Shown here in pieces: positions 1 to 11,207 of a DNA stretch of 64,000 bases. The position numbers and the translations under genes were made by a program. The notes under the pieces were generated by a model. The model did no database searches and was not told where the DNA came from. It saw only the letters and a list, made by a program, of their open reading frames with translations. Location: contig CM033745.1 in the NCBI GenBank assembly GCA_019671005.1, positions 14,126,921 through 14,190,920 of the forward strand, read 5' to 3'. Origin of the DNA: Hibiscus mutabilis. Its lineage: Eukaryota > Streptophyta > Magnoliopsida > Malvales > Malvaceae. How positions within the stretch are numbered: the first letter of the stretch is position 1; each line of letters begins with the position of its first letter.

Positions 1-325
1 TAATCAATCTTTCTGGAAGGTTAGAGGAGCTTCTGCTTTCCTAAACAACATTCATGTAGTCATACTACACATACCTAAGTGTTTAACGGGAGACATTACC
101 AGAATCAGTGCTAGATATCTTTAGTACTTTATCATGCGTTAAAGATTTAATGGTTCAGAAAGTGACTTTTTGTTAAAATTAAGGAACACAAGAATTTTCC
201 AGTGGTAAGAAAGATATAGACCATTTATGAGGTGGTGATTATTTTAAGTTGTCGTGGGCATAATAATTTTTGTAGCAGAAACAAGCGGTTATCAGTTTCT
301 TATGTCAACTACTTTTGTCGGACAG

Positions 326-560
326 GATTGGCCAGGCTATTGCAGCACTATTGAGAAGAATTGGGCTACCATACCAAGGGAATGAATCCTATGGAAAAAT
401 CAGAATCAATGGCCTTGCACTAAGAAGATGGTTCCAACCAAAGCTTGCTTCTCCATTCACTGGAAAACCAGGTGAGTGGAATGCTTCCCAAATGCGATTG
501 GGAAAAGGAATCTCCCTTCAGCAACGCAACATTCGAACTGGCAATCTCTCTTTGCATTGA
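326..560 (+). other. possible exon of an unidentified gene
   Basis: An open frame of about 78 codons follows a plausible 3' splice site: a T-rich stretch and CAG ending at 325. The frame has no upstream ATG, so it would be an internal or last exon. The peptide is basic and non-repetitive, with a run GLALRRWFQPKL near the middle, which looks more like real coding sequence than chance. A consensus donor (CAG/GTGAGT, near 471) lies inside the frame, so the exon may end there or read on to the stop at 558-560. I do not recognise the family. The rest of the gene would lie left of the window. Low confidence. Confidence 0.3.
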
Positions 561-1322
561 AGGTAGAATCTTCAGAACTGATGACATGGAAGCAACTTGG
601 AAGAATCAGTTGTGTTTCCACAAACATAAGCTGATGACTTTAAACATGGAATCCTTCTCATTTTGCAACTAGATTGATGAGAAGTCGATGGGAAGATAAA
701 AGAAGAATCTTTTATTTCTGATCATTTTGTAACTTTTGAGATTTTAGCTCAAGAACTTGATGATGTTTTTCTTTTATGGATATGACATTGAAAAGCAACT
801 TGGTCGAAATGCAAGAAATTTATTTATTTTTTATGAAAAAAATCTCTGGTTCTAGTCTTTTGATTCAGTAGCTTTACAAAATATCAATAATAGAAAGTAA
901 CATGTTCATGTTTTAAAAAAGTTTGAATATGTTTACAAACTACTGCAGTCGTAATTAATTTTTCAACAAACTAATAATTTGTTTTATGTTTTTTTAGTTA
1001 TTTCATTTCTATATATCTTTTATTTATAATATATAATCTATATAAAAGCACGAGTTGGGAGATACTTTTGAATGATTAAAATATTCTTTATTTTTTTGAC
1101 ATAGTATTGATTTTGCATTTATTTTTTAAAATATTTAAATAATTTATTAGTATTAATATAGATAGAAATTGATATAAAAATATTTTTTTAATTACATGTA
1201 CATTAAAAAAATATTCATTTAAGATTTCAATGAAAATTAAATGTGTATGAGTGAATAACTCTTATAACACACAAATAAATTTTTTGTATCATTAAGTTTA
1301 AAGTGTTACAATTATATAAAAA
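561..1322. other. AT-rich intergenic DNA
   Basis: Very AT-rich, with no open frame of note. The first ~150 bases could be 3' UTR of the putative upstream exon. I see no recognisable gene or repeat structure here. Confidence 0.5.
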
Positions 1323-1329
1323 TTAAAAT

Positions 1330-2901
1330 GAGTAAACTATACGAAATGCCCCTAAACTTCAACTTTGTATCGAACATATTTCTGAAATAAAAATTAATAC
1401 TATTATACCACTAAACTCAGAGTTTGGCTTCAATCCAAGCAGTCCAGCGTTAACTTTGTAACAGAACGCTGACATGGACTACAATTGTATGATGCGGATA
1501 ATAAATAATAACAAACAATTTATTATCAGCCAAATTCACCCCAAACAAAAGTAAAGAGAAAGCTCAATGCTACCATCAGAATTCGGACTAAGAAACAACT
1601 CAAAGTTTACTAAATTCTTTCCAACTAAACTTTTCCATCTCTTGTCTAAAATCAGCCATGTCAGTCTTAACTTCCACACAAGCTTACCAACATTTTAAAC
1701 CTTTTGTTCTTTCCTGTATTATTTGATGAAGCGTAAGGAAGGAAGAAGCATGTCTCCATACCCTCAAAGAAATTGGTTTAAACCACTCACCTTTTTTTCA
1801 GCAGTGATGCCGTCTTCATAGTGTAATTCTTGTAAATCGATGAAAGAAGCACGTACTCGTCACTAGCATTACTTTCGCTCTTCTTCATCTGTCCAGTCAT
1901 ATTCCAAAAAGGCTACTCGATTAGGTCCTTGGCACTTACCTTGGCGTCCATTGTGGCGTAACCATTGCCCCAATAACCAGTAGACAGTGCTGGCTTTACC
2001 ACTCTAGCGATACTCATCAATTATGAAAACTTCACAATCTTTGAGGCTTTCATCCTGCTTTATATCAACAATGAAAACCCATTTATGTTTCATCTATAGA
2101 ATGTAGCTTATCTTACACATTATGTGAAAATAACCAAACTTTTTAAACTTACGTGGCTCGCTAAATATAAACACCCAAGATTCAGACGTGGTTAAACCCA
2201 GACTACTTTATTCAGAAAGCAAAGCCTTGAACTGCTCTAAGCATTCATCTTCCACATAAAAACACTCCTTCACCACATGTCTGTTATCTTGTTTGCAAGG
2301 ATCGAAACCTTTCTCCAAGGTTAGGAACTTGAGACTTCAACTTTTGGTGGGTTCCTCGGACCCAACAGGGTGGATCGGTCCTAAACCGGCTGAAACTTCA
2401 CTTGGTTCACTTGCCATACAGAAAAACAGAGTAGCACCAAGTCCATCACATAAGAATTATGTATGGACGCCCCAAGAATAAACCCACCACTATGTCGTCA
2501 GCTTCGTCGGATATCCACACCCACACACCTAAAATGAAATGGATTTTTTCATTCCAACGCCTCGCTCAGTTCACTGTCTTCATGCTGCTTCCATGGTTTT
2601 TATCGGCAATAATTGCATCTAAGGATGGGCAGGAAAAATAATTAGGGATTTCAGTTTCATAAAAAAGGGGTTTTATATTGAGTATAAAAATAAAATATAC
2701 CTTAGATAGATCATGCGTGGAAAAAAAACTATTTATCATCCACGTCACTTCGCTAACCAGAATAGAGGTCTAGATTATGGAGTTAACGGTGAAGTGCTTG
2801 AATTGAAGCCAAACTCTAATGATATAATAATATTAATTTTTAATTTAATAGTATATTCAATACAAAGATTAAAATTTAATGATATTTCGTGTAATTTACT
2901 C
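1330..2901. mobile_element. DNA transposon with ~110-bp terminal inverted repeats
   Basis: The left end (1330-1440, starting GAGTAAACTATACGAAATGC) is repeated in inverted orientation at the right end (2797-2901, ending TAATTTACTC), with scattered mismatches. A 7-bp direct repeat, TTAAAAT, flanks both ends (1323-1329 and 2902-2908). Long TIRs resemble Mutator-like elements, but those usually make 9-bp duplications, so the superfamily is left open. The 1.3-kb interior has no long frame and no recognisable transposase, so the element is non-autonomous; interior sequence could be captured host DNA. Confidence 0.7.
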
Positions 2902-2908
2902 TTAAAAT

Positions 2909-3698
2909 AAAGATTAACACTATAAATAACATTTATTAGTTCGGTATTATTAAGTTAAAAGTTTTCTAAAGGAGTAATGGTTCTTTAGAAAGAAAATATT
3001 GATTTACATTCAAATGACAATAGCGTCTAATTCTAATTCTTAAACTTAAAATCCTAAAACTCTAAACTTTAAACCCTAAGTTCTAACTTAAATTTTAAAA
3101 ATCTTACAGTATAAATTCTAAATTTAACAAGCTTCTATAAATTAAAGTTTTACACAGCTTATATATCAATTTTTTTTCCCGTAGCCTAAACTCTTCCGAT
3201 TTAGATATGTTGTAAAAACTGTTAATAAAGGAGGAACATCAGAAACCCCAAACTGAGTCCAGTAATTATGGCTAGATTTCTGCAATTCCAGCGTACTCAA
3301 ATCAACCATGCCTTAAGGAGAACAAACGAACCACCAGAATCAGAACAAAAAAAAACCCCCCAAAAAAAACAAGAAGAAAAAGAATCAAGATTGAATTGCT
3401 GTTTGATATACAGTAAGTAAATTAATAGTGTTTATAATTCTGGATTCCGATAATTGAAGTAAACATTGCCAAACTCGAGAATAAAGTTATGTGGGATTGA
3501 AAAACAAAGAATTCCATTATCATTGTAAGACAAAATCTTGTTGGGAGAGAGTATATATATAATCTATCTCTTCACTCACTTTCATGTCAATTGTCATGAG
3601 CTGGCAAGTATCTACAGTTACAAATTCTCTTATTCTACAATGGAAACCAAAAAAACCCAAAAGTTTCCGGCCAAAATCTTGTTGATTTTCTAATCCTT
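2909..3698. other. AT-rich intergenic DNA and SAUR 3' flank
   Basis: Contains a stretch around 3040-3120 rich in degenerate CTAAA/CCTAAA words resembling decayed telomere-like repeat, then the 3' flank of the minus-strand SAUR gene. No gene seen. Confidence 0.4.
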
Positions 3699-3983
3699 TC
3701 AGCAAGCATGCAACCGAGAAGTGAGATGAATGAAGGCATCTTGGTCGCACGGAATGGTGAGACCCCCCATGGGATGATTAAACCCAAACTCCTCCTCCGC
3801 CCGGTTGAGCAAGTCTAGAAAACAAGGGTGGTTAAAGTATGAAATGGGAACCACAAATCTTGTCCTTTCCATTTCTCCGACATACACCGCAATGTGGCCT
3901 TTTGGAACATCTCTCTGCTTCTTGGACTGCAGTTTCAGAGCTTGCTTGGCATGATGAATCACCGAAGGTAAACGGATACCCAT
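3699..3983 (-). CDS. SAUR family auxin-responsive protein (intact)
   Basis: A 94-residue single-exon SAUR (Small Auxin Up RNA) protein. The start is the ATG at 3983 with the family's MGIRLPS N terminus, followed by a basic linker, then the SAUR core: DVPKGHIAVYVGE (about residues 25-37), RFVVPISYFNHPCF, LLNRAEEEFGFNHPMGGLTI, and the conserved PC before a short C terminus. Length and motif order match the family, and no break is seen. SAURs are known to bind and inhibit PP2C-D phosphatases, which keeps plasma-membrane H+-ATPase active and promotes cell expansion. A TATAAATA box lies at 4116-4123 on the same strand, 133 bp before the ATG. It stands apart from the main cluster because the 17-kb transposon nest has separated them. 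Confidence 0.92.
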   Translation of the reverse strand: MGIRLPSVIHHAKQALKLQSKKQRDVPKGHIAVYVGEMERTRFVVPISYFNHPCFLDLLNRAEEEFGFNHPMGGLTIPCDQDAFIHLTSRLHAC

Positions 3984-4115
3984 ATCGGATCTTTAACTCA
4001 AGAGAAACAAACAAACAAAAGAAGGTTGAGCTTGTTGATGATCAAATTGGGTTTCGGTTGATAGATGCTTGAATGATCTAGTTTTACAGGTTCAGGGTCT
4101 TTTGCTCGGTGTTTG

Positions 4116-4123
4116 TATTTATA
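4116..4123 (-). promoter_or_regulatory. TATA box of the SAUR gene at 3.7 kb
   Basis: TATAAATA on the minus strand, 133 bp upstream of the ATG. The same octamer precedes most SAUR copies in the window. Confidence 0.6.
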
Positions 4124-4388
4124 GGCAGTGAGGTCTTTGAAAATATCAGATTGGCATGCAATTCGTATTGAAATTGAAATACGACCCACATGGCCACATC
4201 TGACACTTTTTTCTAAAGGGTCACATGGCTTTTGCCCACTTGATTGACTCAACTATCTCCTTCCCTTTCTCTCTCAACCATGTACTATACTTTAATAGCT
4301 ATAAATTTCCATGCGTTTAATAGTCCGAGACACTAGACCATCATTTTAGCCCTAGTTTTTTTTCAAATAGTTAAGCCGTTGCTGTACT

Positions 4389-5901
4389 TGTTGGATTATG
4401 CCTAAAGATTAATCATAAGAGGGTTGTAAAAGACATAATTATTTTATTTTGTTTATTAATATAAAACTATTATTATTATTTTAGTCTTATTCTGTGTATC
4501 TATAAATAAACTGAATTATAATAAAGTCCTTAGAATAATATAGCTATTCTTGAATGCCCTTGGTCAAGAATTATTGTGAGCTTGGATAACAATAATGTAT
4601 TAAGACTAATATGTAGTTGATTGATGACAAAGTGTTGTCATTGACATGGAGATGTCAAAATCAATACATAAGTATGTGTTAGGGAACAACATACTGGACT
4701 GACCCGCTATGAGCATGTTTCTTGGATTATTATGTGACAGCCACAACATTGCTTATGGTGATAACTACATGTATGATCCTCAGACTTGAGATCATCATTA
4801 TTTCAACATCTTGAGTGACATTTTGATACGGTCAAATGTGTGTCGTAACTGACTACACTATAAAGACTGATATTGGATATGTCATAATCCATGTAGCGAA
4901 ATATGGTTGATCAAGATAGGATTTGTCCCTCCTATACAATAGGAGTAATATCATAGGCCACTTGATTGAGTAAGACTAGAAAATGTATGGCCATGCTCGA
5001 ATAAATTGATATGAGATATCATAATTATTCGTTTATAATAGTCTACTCAAGATATCAAGAAACATTAGATGGACTATACAAGTGTGACTAATCCATGACT
5101 TGTGTCCGATCTAGATATGAGGACAAAAGGATGAAATACATAAAAGAAGTTAATCACGAAAAAAAGGGTTAAATCGAACCACGATTTCATGTAACTTAGG
5201 TAGCAATGATGTATTGCTAGATGCCACTCATTGCTTGTAATATTAGAATTGTTCTGGATATTACTACTAACGTTACATGAACCTACAAGGGTCACATCCT
5301 ATGATTGAAACGAACAAATATCTATTAGATAACATGTATACAAACTTGTTGTACACGTAATTAGTGAGAAACCGAAATTGTTATAATTATTGTAATTATA
5401 GATAATTTCGTTTATATATATGTGTTAATATTTGATAAGTTATTGTAATTATCAAATATTATTAAAGTATATATATATATATCTCTAAAAGAAACCTAAT
5501 TAAAGTAGAATCAGATTCTACATATTTAATTATATTCGGTTAAATATATTGTATATTTAAGAATCCGAATTTAATTAGAATTAGGTTTTTAAATACTATA
5601 TGAAGGCATAAGGTCTAGCAGCCATTCATCTCTAATTTTTGAAAAACCTCTCTAATAGTTAGAGAAGAGAAAATATTGTTCGTTTCATTCGGGTGGACTG
5701 CGTAGAGGTCGGAATGCTATTGTGATGACTTGGATTTGATTTGGTTATTCCGAATTCCCTACAGATTTCCAGATTCCATATTTATTAAGGTAACGTTTCA
5801 TCCTTTATCACCCCGGATTTGTCCCTTGTACATGGATCATTGGTGGATTACGCCGGATAATTTTTCCACTGTGCCATGGGGCGTACCGACGTTTACCAAC
5901 A
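4389..5901 (+). repeat. 5' LTR of the outer copia element
   Basis: About 1.5 kb, beginning TGTTGGATTATG and ending ACCAACA; repeated with a few percent difference at 19584-21077. AT-rich, with TATATA runs near 5410-5480 that could serve as LTR promoter. Confidence 0.88.
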
Positions 5902-5902
5902 G

Positions 5903-5916
5903 TGGTATCAAAGCCA
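5903..5916 (+). other. primer-binding site of the outer copia element
   Basis: TGGTATCAAAGCCA directly follows the 5' LTR. It matches the initiator tRNA-Met-complementary site typical of copia elements, with one difference from the usual TGGTATCAGAGC. Confidence 0.8.
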
Positions 5917-7432
5917 CTTGTACGATACGAATTCAGACTTAAATACTTGGATGATATTTTTGTATGAGATGCATGTTTTACTTTTTCTATTTTGATGAGT
6001 ATGTGATGTTTGTGTGAAACGTGGAAATTGAATTAAGTCGCGATTAATATGTTAATCTGTTTTAACACGTATTTACGATTGATGGTTAAGTGTTAACCAT
6101 ATTTTTGTTGCGATAAGCTTTTGATAATCATATGTTAATAGTTGACATGATGAACATGCGGTTAAGATAGCAGATCGTTTTTGGCAGAGGAATAATGGTT
6201 GTTCCAGAGTGAAAAACCTTAGGGATTGAAAAATCCCCAAAACACGAATCTGTTGATAAAAGTTATCAAATCGTGAGGTTTTTCCATAGTAATCAAAGTG
6301 CCAAAATTAAAAAATTTCCCGGCATATTGGGGTCGCCATACGGGCGAACCAGACGACCCCAGATCTGCTGGACCGCGTAGGCAACAAAGGTTGTATGAAC
6401 TATTTAGGTAATCTTAATTAACAAGATAAAACATGTGTATGTTTTGGATGATATGCACTATTTTTGAAATGCATGGTTATACCCCAAATAGCTTATTTAC
6501 TTTGGTTTTATATAAATACGGCCTGCGCGTCGTGCTTTTCTTTCTTTTATTGTAATTTTCTTCTCATCTTACTCCCTCGTATGTAAAACGAGTTTTTGAA
6601 AAATTGTAATATTTACAGAGAAAGTGTGGACCAAAGGAGCAGACTGTTGGGCCGATCAAAGGTGGATTAGGTGGTTGAGAAGCAAGTTCTATCTTTAGTA
6701 ATTTTGGTTCTCCCATTGGCTTGGGATGGGCCAGCTTAGTTTTAAGGGCTATAACCATTGCATTTATATTTACTGCTTTACATGTATGTGGTACAATGCA
6801 TGTTTTTTTTAGCTTGATGTAACTGATTAGATCATAATAGAATGATGAGATTAATAAAACAAAAAACCCTCCATATTTAATTAAAATTAGTCATCCAATA
6901 TTAGCCATTGTTAAAACCTCGATCGGTACTATATAGGTTTTGCCAAAGAAAAATACTTAGATCTATCTTGTTAAACGCGAAGAATAAGCAAGTGATATTC
7001 ACTAGTAGTAATATTGGTTAAACTAGGTTGTTCTAATAAGATTAGAAACCTAAAAGACTAATGATTGTTCAAGAACTTTAGTGATTGAAAAACAATACGA
7101 AAGTGCATGTCTAGGATTGGTTCTTTGAAAGACTTGGTATTTAAGCGTGCACAGTACACCGCCTCTCTTACATAAGTTACCTACCTGATGCACTGTTCAT
7201 TATTGTTCTTTCTATCAGACCATATGAACTTTTGTTTTGGAAAAATAGTTGTTCATCAAATATAGGAATTACATGAGATGTAATTAGCAAGTGTTGCTTA
7301 CCTAAATAATTGAATTCTAGGAGTAAAGCCAAAGTTGACTTAGAATAAAATGAAATATGGATCCTTACCCACTAGAAATACTTTTAGCAAGTTTTTCAAT
7401 TTTGAGGGTTTTTAATAGTGGGAATGTTATTA
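5917..7432 (+). other. untranslated leader of the outer copia element
   Basis: About 1.5 kb between primer-binding site and the insertion point of the inner copia element. No long frame. The leader resumes at 15377 and gag begins at 15427. Confidence 0.6.
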
Positions 7433-7437
7433 CTTTA

Positions 7438-7742
7438 TGTAGATAATTGTCATGTAAATAGAGATAATTCTTTTGTAAATATCTAAGTAATTTAGATATC
7501 CTATAACTCTAATCTCTTAAAGTAGTTTAGATAGCATATAACTATTATCTACTAAGTAGTCTAGATAACCTTTATCTCTTATCTTATAAGATCATATTTT
7601 ATCTAGACTAGTTTGAATTTTATTAGAACTCCTTGTACTAAATCTATAAATAGTTGGCTTGTATGTACTCTTCAAATTAATTCAAGGAAAAACAGTGAAT
7701 CAGATTGATCACTGACCAAAATACTTGTCCCTATTTTCTACA
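7438..7742 (+). repeat. 5' LTR of the inner copia element
   Basis: 305 bp, TG to CA, with CTATAAATAG (promoter TATA) near 7645. It is followed at 7743 by the primer-binding site TGGTATCAG. The 3' partner is in two pieces (11176-11207, 15101-15371). Confidence 0.88.
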
Positions 7743-7789
7743 TGGTATCAGTCTAGGTTTTTCAGATCCCATCCAAAAAAATCCTTGGT

Positions 7790-10700
7790 TAATGGCTGGC
7801 GAAAAAACATTCGAGATTAGCTCAAAAGCTAGTCCATCCCCACGGCCACAGAGGGACAATCAATCACATTTGGTCACCTATGTAAGAAATATTAGCGGCC
7901 AATTTAGCAAGCAACATGAAGGTAATCTTTCTTTTGCAAATACTGTTGACAACACAAACTTTACTACTTGGATTGTCGATAGTGGAGCCTCTGACCACAT
8001 GACAGGAGATCTGAGCTTATTTACAGAATTCAGCCAGCTTGGGGCCCAATCCAAAATTAGCTTGCAACTTGTTATTTGTTAGTAAATTGTCTCGTGACTT
8101 GGGATGTTATACTAAATTTGATTTACATGGCTGTGGACTCTACATTCTTCAAGGTTCTTTGCCTTCACCAAAACAAGTCTATTCCAATTGTATCTCCGAA
8201 TCTATTTCTACATCAGACCCTATTTCCAGTCAGATTATGTTACTACACTTTAGACTAGGTCATCCCAATTTCTTTTATTTGGCCAAGATGTACCCAGATT
8301 TGTTCACCAATAAAAATATCAAATCCTTTCATTGTGACATCTGTCAATTTGCTAAACATCAAAGAACTACATACCATTCATCCACTTATAAACCTTCTCA
8401 TTCTTTTTCCATCATCCATAGTGATATTTGGGGCCCTTCCAAAGTTAAAAATGTTAGTGAATCTAGATGGTTTGTAACCTTTATAGATGACCATAGTAGG
8501 ACTACTTGGACCTTTCTTATGAGGGAAAAATCTGAAGTTAGTGAAATTTTTAAAACCTTTCACAATATGGTCGAAAATCAGTTTCAAAGTAAAGTCCACA
8601 TTTTTAAAACTGATAATGGGACTGAATATTTCTCCAAGAGTCTAAGATCCTATTTTAAAGAAAAGGGCATTGTTCATATTAGCTCTTGTGTTGATAGTCC
8701 TCAACAGAATGAGGTTGCCGAGAGAAAAAAATAGACATCTTTTGGAAGTAGCTAGGTCTCATTTATTCTCTTCCAATGTTCCTAAATATTTTTGGGGGAA
8801 GCTGTCCTAACTGCCACTCACCTTATTAATAGGATGCCTAGCCGAACACTAAAGTTCCAGTCTCCTAAAGATGTTCTTCTTAAAAAATTACCTTGGTTCA
8901 AACCTATGTTATGTGATCTTCCACTAAAGATTTTCGGGTGTTCCACTTTTGTTCATGTTTATCAACAACATAGGTCTAAGTTGGATCCAAGGTCACTCAA
9001 GTGTGTTTTCTTAGGTTACTCATCCACTAAGAAGGGTTACAAATGTTGTTCCTCAATTACAAAAAAGACTTACATTATTATGGATGTTACCTTCCTTGAA
9101 AATAAACCTTATTTCTCTAAAACCGAAATTCAGGGGGAGATTCAAGATGAATTTCAATTTTAGTTTTTTGATAACTTTCAGAACTCATCAAGTTTATCAT
9201 CACAACCGACTTCTAATTCACAATTCATTTTTATCCCACAACTCGTGCTTTCATCTCCTTTACAACCATCTCTACATTTTTCTCCTACTAGACAAAATTC
9301 CAGCCCTGTTAAAACTTCACAAAGAACCTATCCATCACCTTCCAAAACTCCTCAAAAGACCCAACCAGAAGGGAGAGAACTTAGCGTCTACAAAAGGAGA
9401 GAGAAGTCCACCTTGCAACCTAGACACTGCCAAGAATTGGAACTGAGTCCAATTACCATGGAAAACTTGGAAGGTACGGATTCTCCTCTTAATGAAAATC
9501 CTATTCCTTTTGCCGATTGCTCAAAGAAAATGTGTGAGGAAGTGTATTGCTCATTCGATAGAAAAGTATGTTGCTTATAGTCGTTTAATGCCATCATTCA
9601 AGGCATTCACGACAAAGATTGATGACATTCAGATTCCAAGAATAATATAGGAGACTTTGGATGATCCTAGGTGGAAGAAGGTGGTCAAGGAAGAAATAAA
9701 TGCCCTTGAGAAAAATGAGACTTGGACTCTGACAAATCTACCTCAAGGAAAGAAGCCAGTGGGATGCAAATGCGTTTTCACAGTAAAGTACAATTCAGAT
9801 GGCAGCATTGAAAGATTCAAGGTCAGGTTAGTGGCTAAGGGATTCACACAGTCTTATGGTATAGATTACCAAGAAACCTTTGCTCCAGTTGCAAAACTAA
9901 ACACAGTAAGAGTTTTACTGTCTCTTACCGTGAACCAGGATTGGCCACTTCATTAATTAGACATCAAAAATGCCTTCTTGAATGGCAATTTGACAGAGGA
10001 AGTGTACATAGAAATTTCGGAGGGTATCAAGAGAGATTCGACAACTCACAAAGTATGCAAATTGAGAAAAATCCTTGTATGGCCTAAAGCAGTCCCCAAG
10101 GGCTTGGTTCGATAGATTTGCCAAGGTAATTATTGGGAATGGTTATAAACAATGTCAAACCGACCATACCTTGTTTATTAAGGTAAATCAAAATGGTAAA
10201 AGAACAATTTTAATTGTTTATGTGGATGATATAATAATCACTGGGGATGATGTTGAAGAATTAAAGAGGCTAAAAGATTCACTAGCTAAGGAATTTGAAA
10301 CGAAAGACCTCGGCAGTCTTAGGTACTTTCTTGGAATAGAAGTGGCAAGATCAAAATCCGGTATAGTTATTTGTCAGAGGAAATAGATCTTTTGACAGAA
10401 ACTGACATGCTTGGTTGTAAACCAGTCGAAACCCCAATGGAGCCCAACTTAAAGTTTAGAAAAGATGATAGAGGTGTTCCAGTAAGCAAAGAGCAGTATC
10501 AACGATTGGTTGGTAAGCTAATTTATTTGTCCCTTACGAGGCCTGACATTGCTTTTTATGTCAGTGTTGTTAGCCAGTACATGAATGATCTAAGAGAGGA
10601 GCATCTTGATACCGTATATATCATTTTACGGTACCTTAAAATGACTCCGGGACATAGCTTATTATTTAAGAAAAGTGAAGAAAGGCCCGTAAGAATTTTT

Positions 10701-11168
10701 ACTGATTCGAGTTAGGCTGGTCAGTTAACTGATAGAAGATCAACTAGTGGGTATTGTGCTTTCGTGTGGGGAAACTTGGTCACTTGGAGGAGTAAAAAAC
10801 AAGCCATGGTGTCTAGGAGCAGTGCAGAAGCTGAGTATCGAGCACTAACACTTGGGATTTGTGAAGGTATGTGGTTACAGAGAATGTTAACCGAAATGGG
10901 ATTAGATCACTACAAGTAGTTTGAGTTGCAAATTGATAGTCAATCTGTTATTAGTATTGTGAAAAATCCTGTTCAACACGACCGTACCAAACATGTGGAG
11001 ATAGATAGACACTTTATCGCTGAAAAAATCAGCAATGGAGTTATCAAACTCGGTTATGTTCCTACAAAGCAACAGTTAGCCGATATTCTTACCAAGGCTT
11101 TTCCAAGAGTGGTTCTTGACGATCTTAATTCCAAGTTGGGAATCTACAATATGTATTCACCAGCTTGA
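7790..11168 (+). pseudogene. inner copia pol remnant (gag lost, pol frameshifted)
   Basis: Domains appear in copia order. The protease motif DSGASDHMTG is near 7978-8007. Next come a truncated gag-pre-integrase segment with HFRLGHPNF near 8250, and the integrase core with its two D residues and E (SDIWGP, KTDNGTEYF, VAERK) ending at a frameshift in an A7 run near 8727. Reverse transcriptase starts near 9657 and has YVDD at about 10219, and RNase H has SSAEAEYRA near 10820. Stops interrupt it at 9954, 10384, 10713 and 10918. The Gag core with its zinc knuckle is absent: only about 200 bp separate the primer-binding site from protease. It cannot encode functional enzymes. Confidence 0.85.
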
Positions 11169-11207
11169 GAGGGAGTGTAGATAATTGTCATGTAAATAGA
11201 GATAATT

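Noticed and set aside
5074..5295. Minus-strand frame of 73 codons
   Set aside because: It falls inside the copia LTR and its counterpart in the other LTR is not conserved as coding.
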